In this document: positions 45,926 through 54,569 of the stretch, in pieces
How the letters are laid out: the number at the start of each line of letters is the position of its first letter
How positions within the stretch are numbered: the stretch's first letter is position 1
NCBI GenBank assembly: GCA_020639095.1
Contig: JACKHH010000012.1
Location: 1-64,000 of the forward strand
From: Phycisphaerales bacterium
GTDB taxonomy: Bacteria; Planctomycetota; Phycisphaerae; UBA1845
DNA length: 64,000 bases
Direction of reading: 5' to 3'
Translations under genes and position numbers: made by a program
Notes under the pieces: generated by a model
The model's database searches: none
What the model was told of the DNA's origin: nothing
What the model saw: the letters and a program-made list of their open reading frames with translations, nothing else

Positions 45926-47653
45926 ATGGGTCGATGGATGCGACGTTGCGGTTTGATGGCGATTGCTCTGGGCGTAGTCGGTATGCACGCGGTGCAGGCG
46001 CAAACGGAAGGCGAGGCGACGGGATTTGCGAAGGTCGCTACCCCGACGCTGGTCATCCTCAACGCCAAGGTGTGGACCGGTGTGCCCGGCGCTGAGGATG
46101 CTGAGGCCATTGCGATCACCGGCGAGACAATATCCGCCGTCGGTACGACTGAGCAGATTCACGCGCTCGCGGGCAAAGCCACGGCAATCATCGACGCTGC
46201 CGGTCGCCGCGTGATTCCCGGAATCACCGACAGTCACACGCACTTCATTGAGATGGGGCTGCAACTCGGGCGGATCAATCTCCGGCCTGCGGAGAATCGC
46301 GAGGCGTTCATCAACCTGGTGGCTGCGACGGCTGCCCGTCTTTCGCCGGGGCAATGGATGCTCGGTGGGCAGTATTCCGTGGACAGTTGGGACGACCCCA
46401 GCCCGCCCGACAAATCGTGGATCGATACCGTGACGCCCGGCACGCCGGTGTTCGTCAATCGCATGGACGGCCACCAGGCGCTGGCGAACTCGGTGGCGCT
46501 GAAGTACGCGCGGATCGATCGCGACGGGCCGCCCGATCCGCCCGGGGGTGAAATCGTCCGCGATCCCGTCACGAACGAGCCTACGGGAATTCTCAAGGAC
46601 GAAGCCATGTCGCTCGTGTCGAAGCACATCCCACCGCCCGACGAGCGCAAGATGTACGACGCGCTGATGCTCGCGTGCCAGGTGGCCAATGCGTGGGGCA
46701 TCACAGCCGTCCACGACATGACCGACCTCAATCAGATTCCCGCGTACGTGATGGCTGGTCGCCGCGACACGCTCACCGTGCGCGTGCGCAGCTACCTTCA
46801 GACCGAGGAGTTCCAGAAGGAACTGTCCACGCTGCGCAAGGCGCAGTCGGAAGCGGGCGGGCTTTATGAAGTCGCGGGATTCAAATCGTACATGGACGGG
46901 TCGCTGGGCAGCCGCACAGCCTACATGCACGAACCCTTCGCCGACGCGAATGCGGACACGCGTTATCCGCGCGGGTTCAAGTTGGCGCACGCAGCCGCCG
47001 ACAGCTATCCCGCGGACATTCGCTGGGCAAACGAGCAGGGCTTGCAGATGGCGGTGCACGCGATCGGCGATCAAGCCAATCACGACCTCCTCGACATCTA
47101 TGCGAGCATTCCCAACGTCAAGGAGCGGCGCCATCGTATCGAGCACGCGCAGCACCTCATGCGTTCGGACATTCCGCGTTTCGCCGAGTTGGGCGTCATC
47201 GCGTCAATGCAGCCGTTTCATAAAGCGGACGATGGACGCTGGGCTGAGCACGCGCTGGGCCCGGAGCGGTCGGAGACGACGTACGCGTTCAACAGTTTGC
47301 TGCGCGCCGGTGCGGTGGTGTGCTTCGGCAGCGATACGCCCGTCGTCACGATGAATCCGTTCTCCGGAATCGCGGCAGCTGTTACGGCGAAAACGCTTGC
47401 GGAAGAGGTATGGGTGCCGTCGCAACGCATCAGCCGCGAAGACGCGCTGCGCTGCTACACCTACAACCCGCATGTGGCGGCTTTCCGCGAGCAAAAGCTG
47501 GGCACGCTCGAAGTCGGCAAGATTGCGGATATCGCAATTCTCGATTCCGATATTCTCACCGCGCCGATCGATGACATTCACCGCACCGAAGCGTTCGCGA
47601 CGATCCTCGGCGGGCGTGTGGTGTGGCGCGCGGAATCCGCAGCGACCGAATAA
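45926..47653 (+). CDS. Exported YtcJ-like amidohydrolase
   Basis: 575 residues from ATG 45926. Signal peptide residues 1-26 (RRCGLMAIALGVVGMHAVQA). The metal-dependent amidohydrolase family 3 pattern is clear: DSHTHF (metal HxH), VNRMDGHQALANS, FKSYMDGSLGSRTA with the likely bridging Lys, MAVHAIGDQAN, RIEHAQHL and FGSDTPV. Family members act on varied C-N bonds; the substrate is unknown. It is the only gene on this strand for a few hundred bases and is not clearly in an operon. Confidence 0.85.
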   Translation: MGRWMRRCGLMAIALGVVGMHAVQAQTEGEATGFAKVATPTLVILNAKVWTGVPGAEDAEAIAITGETISAVGTTEQIHALAGKATAIIDAAGRRVIPGITDSHTHFIEMGLQLGRINLRPAENREAFINLVAATAARLSPGQWMLGGQYSVDSWDDPSPPDKSWIDTVTPGTPVFVNRMDGHQALANSVALKYARIDRDGPPDPPGGEIVRDPVTNEPTGILKDEAMSLVSKHIPPPDERKMYDALMLACQVANAWGITAVHDMTDLNQIPAYVMAGRRDTLTVRVRSYLQTEEFQKELSTLRKAQSEAGGLYEVAGFKSYMDGSLGSRTAYMHEPFADANADTRYPRGFKLAHAAADSYPADIRWANEQGLQMAVHAIGDQANHDLLDIYASIPNVKERRHRIEHAQHLMRSDIPRFAELGVIASMQPFHKADDGRWAEHALGPERSETTYAFNSLLRAGAVVCFGSDTPVVTMNPFSGIAAAVTAKTLAEEVWVPSQRISREDALRCYTYNPHVAAFREQKLGTLEVGKIADIAILDSDILTAPIDDIHRTEAFATILGGRVVWRAESAATE

Positions 47654-48202
47654 CCCGTCATTTCCAGCGTATTTTTTAAGCTCGCGGACTTATCGGGACA
47701 CCGCGTTGGCGCAGCGTGCGCATGCACATTTGCGTCCAATGATTATCCACCCTTCTAAGAACACAGCTTTGTTGTACTGCCTCACTTGACTCTCCGGGTT
47801 TACCCAGCCTAAGAACCATCGGAAGGACACGGCGACGAGCGAGAGCATCGCCTGGGGGGAGGAGAGAGAAGCCATCCACCTGAGGCATTTCTTTCGCCGG
47901 CGAGATCGGAGGGGACCGGTCTCGCGAGAGCAACTCAAATCGGACGGAGCCAAGAAGGAGATCACTGGTAGCGCGCAGAATGATTCCGCGCGCTGCACAA
48001 GGAAACGGCCCAGTCGCACGCCGCGAAAGCGTATTGCGAGCGACCTGCCCATCTCCGCTTCGTCCGCTGACTTGGACTTAACAGGAGAGGGTGAAACGCC
48101 AAGTAGTTCTTTACGACGCCCCGAGCGCGACTCCGTATGGGTGGGAGAGACGCTTGAAGCGGAATCGCCGGGGCGTCAGTGCAAAATACTCTCTCTCTCT
48201 CG
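47654..48202 (+). ncRNA. Candidate structured non-coding RNA or long leader
   Basis: About 550 bp with no convincing gene, but many paired elements on the plus strand: GGCGA/TCGCC near 47830-47852, AGCGCGC/GCGCGCT at about 47970-47994, ACTTGG/CCAAGT at 48070-48104, and a 9-bp perfect outer stem GACGCCCCG (48115-48123) with CGGGGCGTC (48169-48177). The stretch ends in a clear terminator at 48203-48236. It does not match RNase P, tmRNA, SRP RNA or riboswitch landmarks I know. Boundaries and strand are inference. It could also be the 3' UTR of the amidohydrolase transcript. Confidence 0.4.
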
Positions 48203-48236
48203 GATCGGGGTCGCCCCATAGCGGGCGGCCCCGATT
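48203..48236 (+). terminator. Intrinsic terminator
   Basis: ATCGGGGTCGCCC pairs with GGGCGGCCCCGAT (13 bp, one G-U pair), followed by TATCTTTT. It ends the non-coding stretch or the amidohydrolase transcript, 170 bp before the lipoprotein gene. Confidence 0.8.
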
Positions 48237-48407
48237 ATCTTTTACGCGTTGCGCCGTCCGGTGCTGCGCAACCGCACGTCTGAAATATCTTCCGCAACTC
48301 AGGGTTTTGCGTCGCAGGGCTTCGTGCTAGCATTCCCGCATTCCGTGCGGCTGGTATGTTTGCGCGGGTGGGGACAACGGACGTTGATGCAAGAAGCGAG
48401 GAGTGCG

Positions 48408-48764
48408 ATGGTGGGGCGGGTACGCTGGGCGGTTGTGGTGGGTTTGTTGGTGCTCGTTGGGGCGTGTACCTTCAATGTTGATCTTGGCGGGACGACGTTG
48501 TTCCCGATTGGGACCGCGTTTGTGGTCAGCGGGACGGCTGACCTGGTTGATACCGAGGATGGCGCCTGTCCGGTCTGGTTGGGCGACAACGGTGTGACCT
48601 ATCACCTGTTTCAGAACCCGCGCGTCGATAACGCGGACTACGATCAGATTACCACGCCGGGCGTCACGTCGCGTCTGGAACTTGCAACCCGCACCGATCT
48701 GGTGATCGATTGCCAGGTGGGCACGATCGTCGAAGTGCAGAACGTGCTCGAAATCGTGCCGTAG
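48408..48764 (+). CDS. Small lipoprotein of unknown function
   Basis: 118 residues from ATG 48408, with GAGGAG 6 bp upstream. A hydrophobic signal VVVGLLVLVGAC ends in a lipobox. The mature part is a small beta-rich domain (FVVSGTADLVDTEDGAC, RLELATRTDLVIDCQVG) with three Cys. No family recognised. The long in-frame extension upstream has no ribosome site. Confidence 0.72.
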   Translation: MVGRVRWAVVVGLLVLVGACTFNVDLGGTTLFPIGTAFVVSGTADLVDTEDGACPVWLGDNGVTYHLFQNPRVDNADYDQITTPGVTSRLELATRTDLVIDCQVGTIVEVQNVLEIVP

Positions 48765-48798
48765 CGGCGTTTGCTGTATGTGTAATCGATGCAGGTGC

Positions 48799-48884
48799 TA
48801 TTGTGGTGCAGGCATCTTGCCTGCACACATAATAGTTGATGCCGCATTTCATATAGGATGCAGGCTGGAAGCCTGCACCACAAT
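48799..48884. repeat. Dispersed palindromic repeat, family C, copy 2
   Basis: ATTGTGGTGCAGGC (about 48800) and GCCTGCACCACAAT (48871-48884) face each other. Each half also carries its own GCAGGC hairpin. It lies between the lipoprotein gene and the convergent TIGR03790-type gene. Confidence 0.85.
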
Positions 48885-48900
48885 TCTCTTCGCTGCGTGC

Positions 48901-51042
48901 TCAGCGCAAGTTGCGTCGAGTCGCCAGTCGCAGACTGAACAACAGAAACGGAATCAGCATCATCGCCATGCCAACGCCGCCACCGCACATGCTCGTCGGC
49001 GCGCGTGATTCGCTATCGTCGCTTTCATCATCCAGCGTTTGAAACGTCGTGCCGTTCGTTGATTCGTCGCGACCGCCATCAACGTCCACGTTGACCGGCG
49101 GATCGGTGGCGTTCGTGTCGGCGTCCACGTCGATGTCCGTTTCGTTGTCACCATCGGCGTCGACATTCGGATCGAGATCGTCGTTCGTTGCGGATGGATC
49201 GAGCAGTTCGCAGCGTTCGGGCTCACCGCAGCCGCAGTTGCCCGGATCGATTTTCGCGGGATCTTCGGGGCACAGGTCGAGGCAATCAGCGGCTCCGTCG
49301 CCGTCGCTGTCGGTGTCGAACTCGCCGCAGCCGCACACACCCGGTTCGAGCTTGTCGGCATCGGTGGGGCAGCCGTCGCACGCGTTGCCGAAACCGTCGT
49401 TATCGCTATCGGCTTGGTTGGCGTTCTTCACGTCGATGCAGTTGTCGTCCACATCGGCGATACCGTCATGGTCCGCATCCGGAAGTGGAAGACCGCCACC
49501 GCCTCCGCCACCACCACCCCCTCCTCCACCACCGCTACCGCTTTCGTCATCATCGGCGATGGTGACATCGGCTGGGTCGTTCACGCCCGCGAGCGTCGCG
49601 TTAACGGGTGACGAAAGAATGACGCTGAACGATTCGCTGTCCTCGGCGACGTCGTCCGCGAGCAGATCAACGGTGAACGTCTTCTGCATTTCACTGGCTG
49701 CGAAGCTGAGCGTGCCGTTCGTCGCAACGTAATCCTCGCCGTCGAGCGCCGTGCCATCGACGGTGGCGAAGTGTACCTGCACCGTGCTCGCAGAGGCTTC
49801 GCTGAGTTCGACAGTGATCGTGATGCTCGCGTCGCTTTCGTCCACGTCGTAGCCGGCGAATTGGAAATCGACGGTGGGCGGATCAGCCGGGGTTTCGCCG
49901 AACCAATAGGGCACGCGAAGCAGCGGATCGCCAACGGCTTCCCACATGTAATTCACGTACGGATTGCTGTGCAGCGATGCTTCCGCCAGCGTCCGCCCAT
50001 CAGCCAGGCACCAGAGAATCGTGCTGGGCTGCGGATCATTGCCGACGAACGGTTCCGCCGTCGAACCAAAGGCGGCGGCAAATCCACCGTTGAACAACGC
50101 GTTCGGCACATATCGCCCGCTGAGATTCGTCGTGTTGCGAACCGTCGTGGCGCCGAAGCTGTTCAACGCGAACCCCACGATCCGCGAGCCCGCGGGCGTT
50201 CCGCTCCAGTCGACGCTTTGCCAGCCCGTCACACGGTAGTAGCTGAAACGGAAAGCGCAATCCGGTGCCGCGTCCGTTTCCGACTCAAACGCGAGCCAGG
50301 GAAAACGTTCCGTGTCCGCGAAGTCGTCGTCATTGACGGTGTTCTTCAGCGCGGCCCACTCATCGCCGCCGGCAGCGCCGGGATCGGAATAGTCGTAGTA
50401 AATCGCATCATCGGCTGACAATGCCTCGGTTGCGAGCGTGATGCCGCGCGCCCGCGCGGTCAGCGACTGTGCATCCGCCAGCGTGGGGGCGTCGATGCGC
50501 GCCGTAAGATAGAACCCGCTGGTGAGCGTCGCCTTCGTCAGCCGGGCTTTCGGCGATTGAAACGCGGCAGCGAAGAAGTACGGATTTGCGCGCTTGTACC
50601 AGTTCGCCGACGTCAGGTCGGCGAGCAAACTGGAAACCGACCAACCGCCACCGCCCTGCATCGTCGGGTGCGTCGCATCGAGATAGGTGTTTCCCGGTAC
50701 GTGGTATCCGACGAGGATGCCCATGATCTTCGCGTCGAGGGCGGGGTTGGCTGCAAGGTGATCGACGACCGCGTCGAAAATGTCGGCTTCAAAATCGTCA
50801 AACTGGATACTCTCGTCGGTGGAAACGTCCAGTCCGAGCGTATTCTCAGTCGGGATGTCCCACTGCGCGATGTACCAGTCGCGCCAGGTGACGCTGTCCG
50901 CGTCGTTGATGTTGTAGAGCACGAGCCAGCTGCCCGGCAGATCAGCCGTTCGTTCAGCAGCCGTCACGTCAGCGCGGACCCGCGACGCAACACACAGCGC
51001 GAACGTCAGCGCAAGCACACCTTTCACGATCACCGAGCGCAT
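48901..51042 (-). CDS. TIGR03790-family surface protein with Calx-beta, calcium repeats and Cys-Gly C-terminal signal
   Basis: 713 residues from ATG 51042 (GGAAAGG upstream), signal peptide residues 1-24. The N-terminal 370 residues fit TIGR03790-type proteins (WLVLYNINDADSVTWRDWY, GILVGYHVPGN, WEAVGDPLLRVPYW). Then comes a Calx-beta domain (VDFQFAGYDVDESDAS, VHFATVDGTALDGEDYVAT), a pure Gly linker (49495-49540 on the strand), and thrombospondin type 3-like calcium repeats (DADHDGIADVDDNC, DSDNDGFGNACDGC). The tail is MCGGGVGMAMMLIPFLLF, then basic RLATRRNLR. A Cys-Gly-Gly motif, helix and basic end recall MYXO/GlyGly-CTERM sorting signals rather than PEP-CTERM. Function beyond surface display is unknown. 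Confidence 0.85.
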   Translation of the reverse strand: MRSVIVKGVLALTFALCVASRVRADVTAAERTADLPGSWLVLYNINDADSVTWRDWYIAQWDIPTENTLGLDVSTDESIQFDDFEADIFDAVVDHLAANPALDAKIMGILVGYHVPGNTYLDATHPTMQGGGGWSVSSLLADLTSANWYKRANPYFFAAAFQSPKARLTKATLTSGFYLTARIDAPTLADAQSLTARARGITLATEALSADDAIYYDYSDPGAAGGDEWAALKNTVNDDDFADTERFPWLAFESETDAAPDCAFRFSYYRVTGWQSVDWSGTPAGSRIVGFALNSFGATTVRNTTNLSGRYVPNALFNGGFAAAFGSTAEPFVGNDPQPSTILWCLADGRTLAEASLHSNPYVNYMWEAVGDPLLRVPYWFGETPADPPTVDFQFAGYDVDESDASITITVELSEASASTVQVHFATVDGTALDGEDYVATNGTLSFAASEMQKTFTVDLLADDVAEDSESFSVILSSPVNATLAGVNDPADVTIADDDESGSGGGGGGGGGGGGGGLPLPDADHDGIADVDDNCIDVKNANQADSDNDGFGNACDGCPTDADKLEPGVCGCGEFDTDSDGDGAADCLDLCPEDPAKIDPGNCGCGEPERCELLDPSATNDDLDPNVDADGDNETDIDVDADTNATDPPVNVDVDGGRDESTNGTTFQTLDDESDDSESRAPTSMCGGGVGMAMMLIPFLLFSLRLATRRNLR

Positions 51043-51180
51043 AGCGCACCTTTCCCCAATCAGAAAATGTGTTGAACCAACCGGTAGCCGGGGGGATGCT
51101 CAAGTATGGAATACACTGGCAGCGCAAGCAATGCGCAATCCGGCCAGCGTCCGATAGGGTGGAGCTTCACGCCGATTCAA

Positions 51181-51711
51181 TCAAGACTTTCCGAATACAA
51201 CCATGATTGAATCACCGTCGCGGAACACGTACACCGCCAATGCAATTGCGAACCACACACCAACGTTTGAGGTGATAAACCGCGATGGTTCAAACCATGC
51301 TTTACCCGATACCATCACCCCGTCCAGCGTGTCCACGCCCGGTGTGGCTGCCACGGTGAGCTGCTTCGCGACGAGCATCAACAGAACGATGACCACGACC
51401 ACAACGGTGCAGGGCACACTCACCATGCGCGACGCGCGATGCATCGTGGCAAAGAGGACCCAACAAATGAAGAACGCGATCATGCCGCCGACCGCGCCCA
51501 TAATCCCGGTCACCGAGCCGTCCTCGTGCGAATACGTCACCGCGACGTCGGGCCGCTTCCACGCCAGATAACACCAACCCGCCCCGAGAAGCAACGCGAC
51601 CGCCAGCGTCGCGATGGTTCCGGTGCGCAACCCGCGCGCAGGCGTCCAGTCGCCGGAATCGGAATCGTCCGCAAGGATGATCTCAACTTCGCCGTCGTGA
51701 TACGTGGGCAT
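51181..51711 (-). CDS. Small integral membrane protein, function unknown
   Basis: 176 residues, ATG 51711 with GGAGG 9 bp upstream. The N-terminus is acidic (GEVEIILADDSDSGDW). Four hydrophobic segments follow: IATLAVALLLGAGWCYLAW, GIMGAVGGMIAFFICWVLF, VPCTVVVVVIVLLMLVA and VGVWFAIALAVYVF. No family recognised. It precedes the TIGR03790-type gene on the same strand. Confidence 0.7.
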   Translation of the reverse strand: MPTYHDGEVEIILADDSDSGDWTPARGLRTGTIATLAVALLLGAGWCYLAWKRPDVAVTYSHEDGSVTGIMGAVGGMIAFFICWVLFATMHRASRMVSVPCTVVVVVIVLLMLVAKQLTVAATPGVDTLDGVMVSGKAWFEPSRFITSNVGVWFAIALAVYVFRDGDSIMVVFGKS

Positions 51712-51742
51712 GATGGGAGCCTCCGGATGTGCGCTGCGTGCG

Positions 51743-52198
51743 CTATGGGGGATATGTCAGCCCGGCTGATCGCAGCACGTGCGTCAAGCCGAGCACGTCG
51801 TCATCGTCAAATGCGCCCGTTTCGTAACTGTCGAGGTCCAGGACGCCGTAACACGCCCCGGATTCGTCGATGAGCGGCACGACCACTTCGCTGCGGTCGA
51901 GCGGGTCGCAGGCGATGTAGCCCTCGCCAAGCTCCGCAACATCGCGGACGAGCAGGGGAGTTGCGGACCGAAACGATTGTCCGCACGCACCGTGCAACCC
52001 GATCGGCGAGCATGCGGGTTTGTTCCGTGATGGCCCTAGCACCATCGCATCATCGCCCTCCGGCAGGTAAAACCCAACCCAGGACACGCCGCGATCATTG
52101 CAAGCATCCCAGAGTGCGTCGACGACCGCGCGCATTCGGGCTTCACATTCACCGGATGGGTTCAGCGTCTCGGCGATTTGGGCATACGGACGGGGCAT
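51743..52198 (-). CDS. msrC: Free methionine-R-sulfoxide reductase-like GAF protein
   Basis: 151 residues, a complete small GAF domain. The family reduces free methionine-R-sulfoxide in the cytosol. The three conserved cysteines are present: C63 in NKPAC, C72 in GACGQ and C97 in GYIACDP, in the spacing of fRMsr enzymes. VSWVGFYLP and EVVVPLIDESGACYGVLDLD also match. No strong ribosome site precedes ATG 52198. It lies 31 bp upstream of the membrane protein gene in the same direction; an operon is possible but the functional link is unclear. Confidence 0.85.
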   Translation of the reverse strand: MPRPYAQIAETLNPSGECEARMRAVVDALWDACNDRGVSWVGFYLPEGDDAMVLGPSRNKPACSPIGLHGACGQSFRSATPLLVRDVAELGEGYIACDPLDRSEVVVPLIDESGACYGVLDLDSYETGAFDDDDVLGLTHVLRSAGLTYPP

Positions 52199-52235
52199 GG
52201 CTGGATGATACCGAATTGCGGAATACCAACCAAGG

Positions 52236-52700
52236 TCAATTCGGAGATGGCGGCGTATCGATGAATTCGTACCGCGTCAGTTCGAATTCGCCGCGGTCAG
52301 CCGCCGCGGTATAGCGTGTGAAGAACCGCTCCCAGGAGGCTTCTCCGTCGAAGCGATACACTCCGCCGGCCAGTCCGCCGAGGTCCTCCTCGCCTTCGAA
52401 ACGCCACAGCCCGCCGCGATCGGCACCGCACAGCGTGATCGTGCGTTCGTAGGGGATGAAACCGGCGTAGACAGCGCGGAAGCGTGCGGATACGCATTCG
52501 TTGGTCATCGGGCTCACGATGCAGCGCAGCGGGCCGGTATGGCCGGTGGTTGCGCTGGTCCACGTTCCCTGCCACCTGCCGACGGGCGCGGCGCCGGAGC
52601 GCGACTGCGACGTGTACGCCTCCCAATCGTCATTGAACGTCGAGCAACCCGCGGCTGACAGCAACCCCACCGCGAAGATCAAGTGCAGGTACACGCGCAT
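52236..52700 (-). CDS. Lipoprotein of unknown function
   Basis: 154 residues. ATG 52700 is preferred because GGAG lies 9 bp upstream; ATG 52709 is too close to that site. Signal VYLHLIFAVGLLSAAGC carries a lipobox. The mature part has PVGRWQGTWTSATTGHTG and a beta-rich pattern (FRAVYAGFIPYERTITLCG), suggestive of a small beta-barrel. No family recognised. It lies upstream of msrC in the same direction. Confidence 0.72.
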   Translation of the reverse strand: MRVYLHLIFAVGLLSAAGCSTFNDDWEAYTSQSRSGAAPVGRWQGTWTSATTGHTGPLRCIVSPMTNECVSARFRAVYAGFIPYERTITLCGADRGGLWRFEGEEDLGGLAGGVYRFDGEASWERFFTRYTAAADRGEFELTRYEFIDTPPSPN

Positions 52701-52806
52701 AAGAATCATCTCCACAGACGAACGAAGTTGGCGTGGTGTACCGCGACGCCGCGATTCAGGCAAATCGCAAGCAGCGTTCGGACTGCGTACATGCGTACGG
52801 GGGGAT

Positions 52807-52888
52807 GGGTGGCACGGTCTGACGAAGTCAGGCCGTGGTTTGTTGTTCGCTTAACTCCACGGCCTAGCTGCGCTAGACCGTGCCACCC
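52807..52888. repeat. Dispersed palindromic repeat, family D, copy 1
   Basis: GGGTGGCACGGTCT (52807-52820) faces AGACCGTGCCACCC (52875-52888), with inner CCGTGG/CCACGG pairs. A related copy begins at 58533. Confidence 0.9.
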
Positions 52889-52921
52889 GGGCGATGTCAG
52901 GCCGCGGAATTCCGGTCGAGG

Positions 52922-53629
52922 CTATGCCGCGTCAACGCGCGGCGGCCGGTGCTTGGCATTCAAATCCGTCGCGGTTGTGGGTACGCCTACGAGCGTTGTG
53001 GTAGCGAGCTCCGGCGATGAGGTCGTTTGCACAAGTGCGGCGTGGAGGGTTTCTTCGACGGCTCGGCGATGACGCGGGTTGAGGCGGCGCATGGTGGCGC
53101 GGACGTCGCCGGTTGGGGTGATTTCGATGGCGAAGTCCGGTGGGGCGGTGCGCGCGGATGGCCGCAGGTGGTGCGTCGCGGGCATGCGGGCGCGCAGCAT
53201 GATCGTCGCGTCGACGTACGTCGTGCGTTCGAGCAGCAGGAAGTCGCCGAAGCGCAGGGTCAGGACGATACGGCGGAAGATCAACTGCCGGTGAAGCGCT
53301 TCAGCCGTGTCCGCCAGCAGTGTATCGATATGTTCACTGGCAGCGGCGGACGTGTGGTGCGCGCAGATGTTTATGCCGTGATCCGCCCGTGAGGCGACGG
53401 TCAAACGGCAGTCGCCATTGCACAAGGCAATTCCCAAGGGGACACCAGCCGAGGCGCCAACATCGGCGAGTACGTGCGTCGCTGACACGTTGCGCAGCGC
53501 GCCGTTGAGGCGACGCGCGTCCTGAATGGTCAGGCCAGTTTCACCAGCCGTCGCCAGCCAAGCGCCCGCCAACTCCGACCGACTCACTTGCAACCGCGGG
53601 GTGATGTGGATTCCGTTTCGCCTTCGCAT
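52922..53629 (-). CDS. Hypothetical protein
   Basis: 235 residues from ATG 53629 with GGAG 10 bp upstream. No signal peptide or membrane helix. Residues 20-60 (LQVSRSELAGAWLATAG) and a central beta-strand region (RRIVLTLRFGDFLLLERTTYV) suggest a folded cytosolic protein. A Pro/Thr-rich C-terminus follows. I do not recognise the family. Confidence 0.55.
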   Translation of the reverse strand: MRRRNGIHITPRLQVSRSELAGAWLATAGETGLTIQDARRLNGALRNVSATHVLADVGASAGVPLGIALCNGDCRLTVASRADHGINICAHHTSAAASEHIDTLLADTAEALHRQLIFRRIVLTLRFGDFLLLERTTYVDATIMLRARMPATHHLRPSARTAPPDFAIEITPTGDVRATMRRLNPRHRRAVEETLHAALVQTTSSPELATTTLVGVPTTATDLNAKHRPPRVDAA

Positions 53630-53903
53630 GGTGGGGCTCCGCTTACCTGTAACTCGTAGGTCGTCCACTGCGGATCGAATCCCTTGCTACCTCTTTTGGC
53701 CTGACCACCGCGATTTCTTACAACTGGCCACTTTGGCGGCTGTGGTTTTTGCCGTACGCTGCCCGTCCCGCCCGCCGGGCCCGCCTTCCCCGCGTTGCTA
53801 ATGCCCGCCAGCAAAGGAGTTACGGCGATGTCCGGCGGACTTCGGGCTTGTTCCGCCACTGGCCGTGGGCGTAAGATGGGCGGTGGAATCTTCGGAGGCG
53901 GCG

Positions 53904-54569
53904 GTGGATACGACGCAGACTCATCTGCTCTGGGCGGTTCGCGAAAGCGGCAATCAGGAGGCGTGGTGCGTGTTCTTTCGCATCTACGCGCCGATGCTGC
54001 GGCAATTCGCCAAGCGCCTCGGCCTCAACGAAGTCGAATCCGATGACGCAACGCAGGAAGTGCTCATCGTCGTGCAGAACGCGCTGCGCGACGGCAGTTA
54101 CGATCCGACGCGCGGCAAGTTTCGCGGCTGGCTGTATGGCGTGGCGCGGAATCGCGCGCTCAGCGCCCACCGTGCCCGCAAGCGTCGCACGCGCGTGCAG
54201 AGCGCGGGCGGTGACACCGACATGGACCTGCTCTCGGGAATTCCCGATCACCGCGAGGACGCGCTCCGCGAGGTGTGGGAGCAGGAGTGGCGCTTCGCGC
54301 TGCTTGAGGAGGCTATGCGGAACCTCCAACCCGTCCTCGGTAACAAAGCTTTCCGCGCATTCGAACTCTACGCCTTGCAGAATCTTCCGGTGGCGGAAGT
54401 CGCGGCTGAGTTGGGCATTGCGCCCGCGAGCGTATACACGTACAAGAATCGGGTACTGGGCGCCATCAAGAAGTGGATCGCGCGTTTCGACGACGACCGC
54501 GACGACGCGAGTGACGCGCCCGATTTCGACGGCGACGCATATCTTGACCTCAAGGATACGCAGCATTGA
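53904..54569 (+). CDS. ECF-type RNA polymerase sigma factor
   Basis: 221 residues from GTG 53904, chosen because GGAGG lies 5 bp upstream; the longer frame to 53865 has no such site. Sigma-70 region 2 is visible (YAPMLRQFAKRLGLNEVESD, DDATQEVLIVVQNAL, GKFRGWLYGVARNRAL) and region 4 (LQNLPVAEVAAELGIAPASV, YTYKNRVLGAIKKW). The acidic C-terminus (DDDRDDASDAPDFDGD) is unusual. Its stop overlaps the next start in TTGA, so the kinase gene is translationally coupled, a pairing frequent in planctomycetes. Targets unknown. Confidence 0.88.
   Translation: MDTTQTHLLWAVRESGNQEAWCVFFRIYAPMLRQFAKRLGLNEVESDDATQEVLIVVQNALRDGSYDPTRGKFRGWLYGVARNRALSAHRARKRRTRVQSAGGDTDMDLLSGIPDHREDALREVWEQEWRFALLEEAMRNLQPVLGNKAFRAFELYALQNLPVAEVAAELGIAPASVYTYKNRVLGAIKKWIARFDDDRDDASDAPDFDGDAYLDLKDTQH

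Noticed and set aside
45749..47155. Minus-strand open frame continuing upstream of the ABM gene
   Set aside because: It lies opposite the amidohydrolase gene, is very rich in Arg and His, and lacks domains. The ABM gene has its own ATG and ribosome site at 45748.
48010..48240. RNase P RNA
   Set aside because: AGGGTGAAACG near 48090 looks like one conserved RNase P segment, but the GAGGAAAGTCC, ATAGG and ACAGAA landmarks are missing.
49495..49545. Low-complexity run of (CCNCC)n in the TIGR03790-type gene as a possible assembly error
   Set aside because: It encodes an uninterrupted Gly linker in frame between the Calx-beta domain and the calcium repeats, a plausible hinge.
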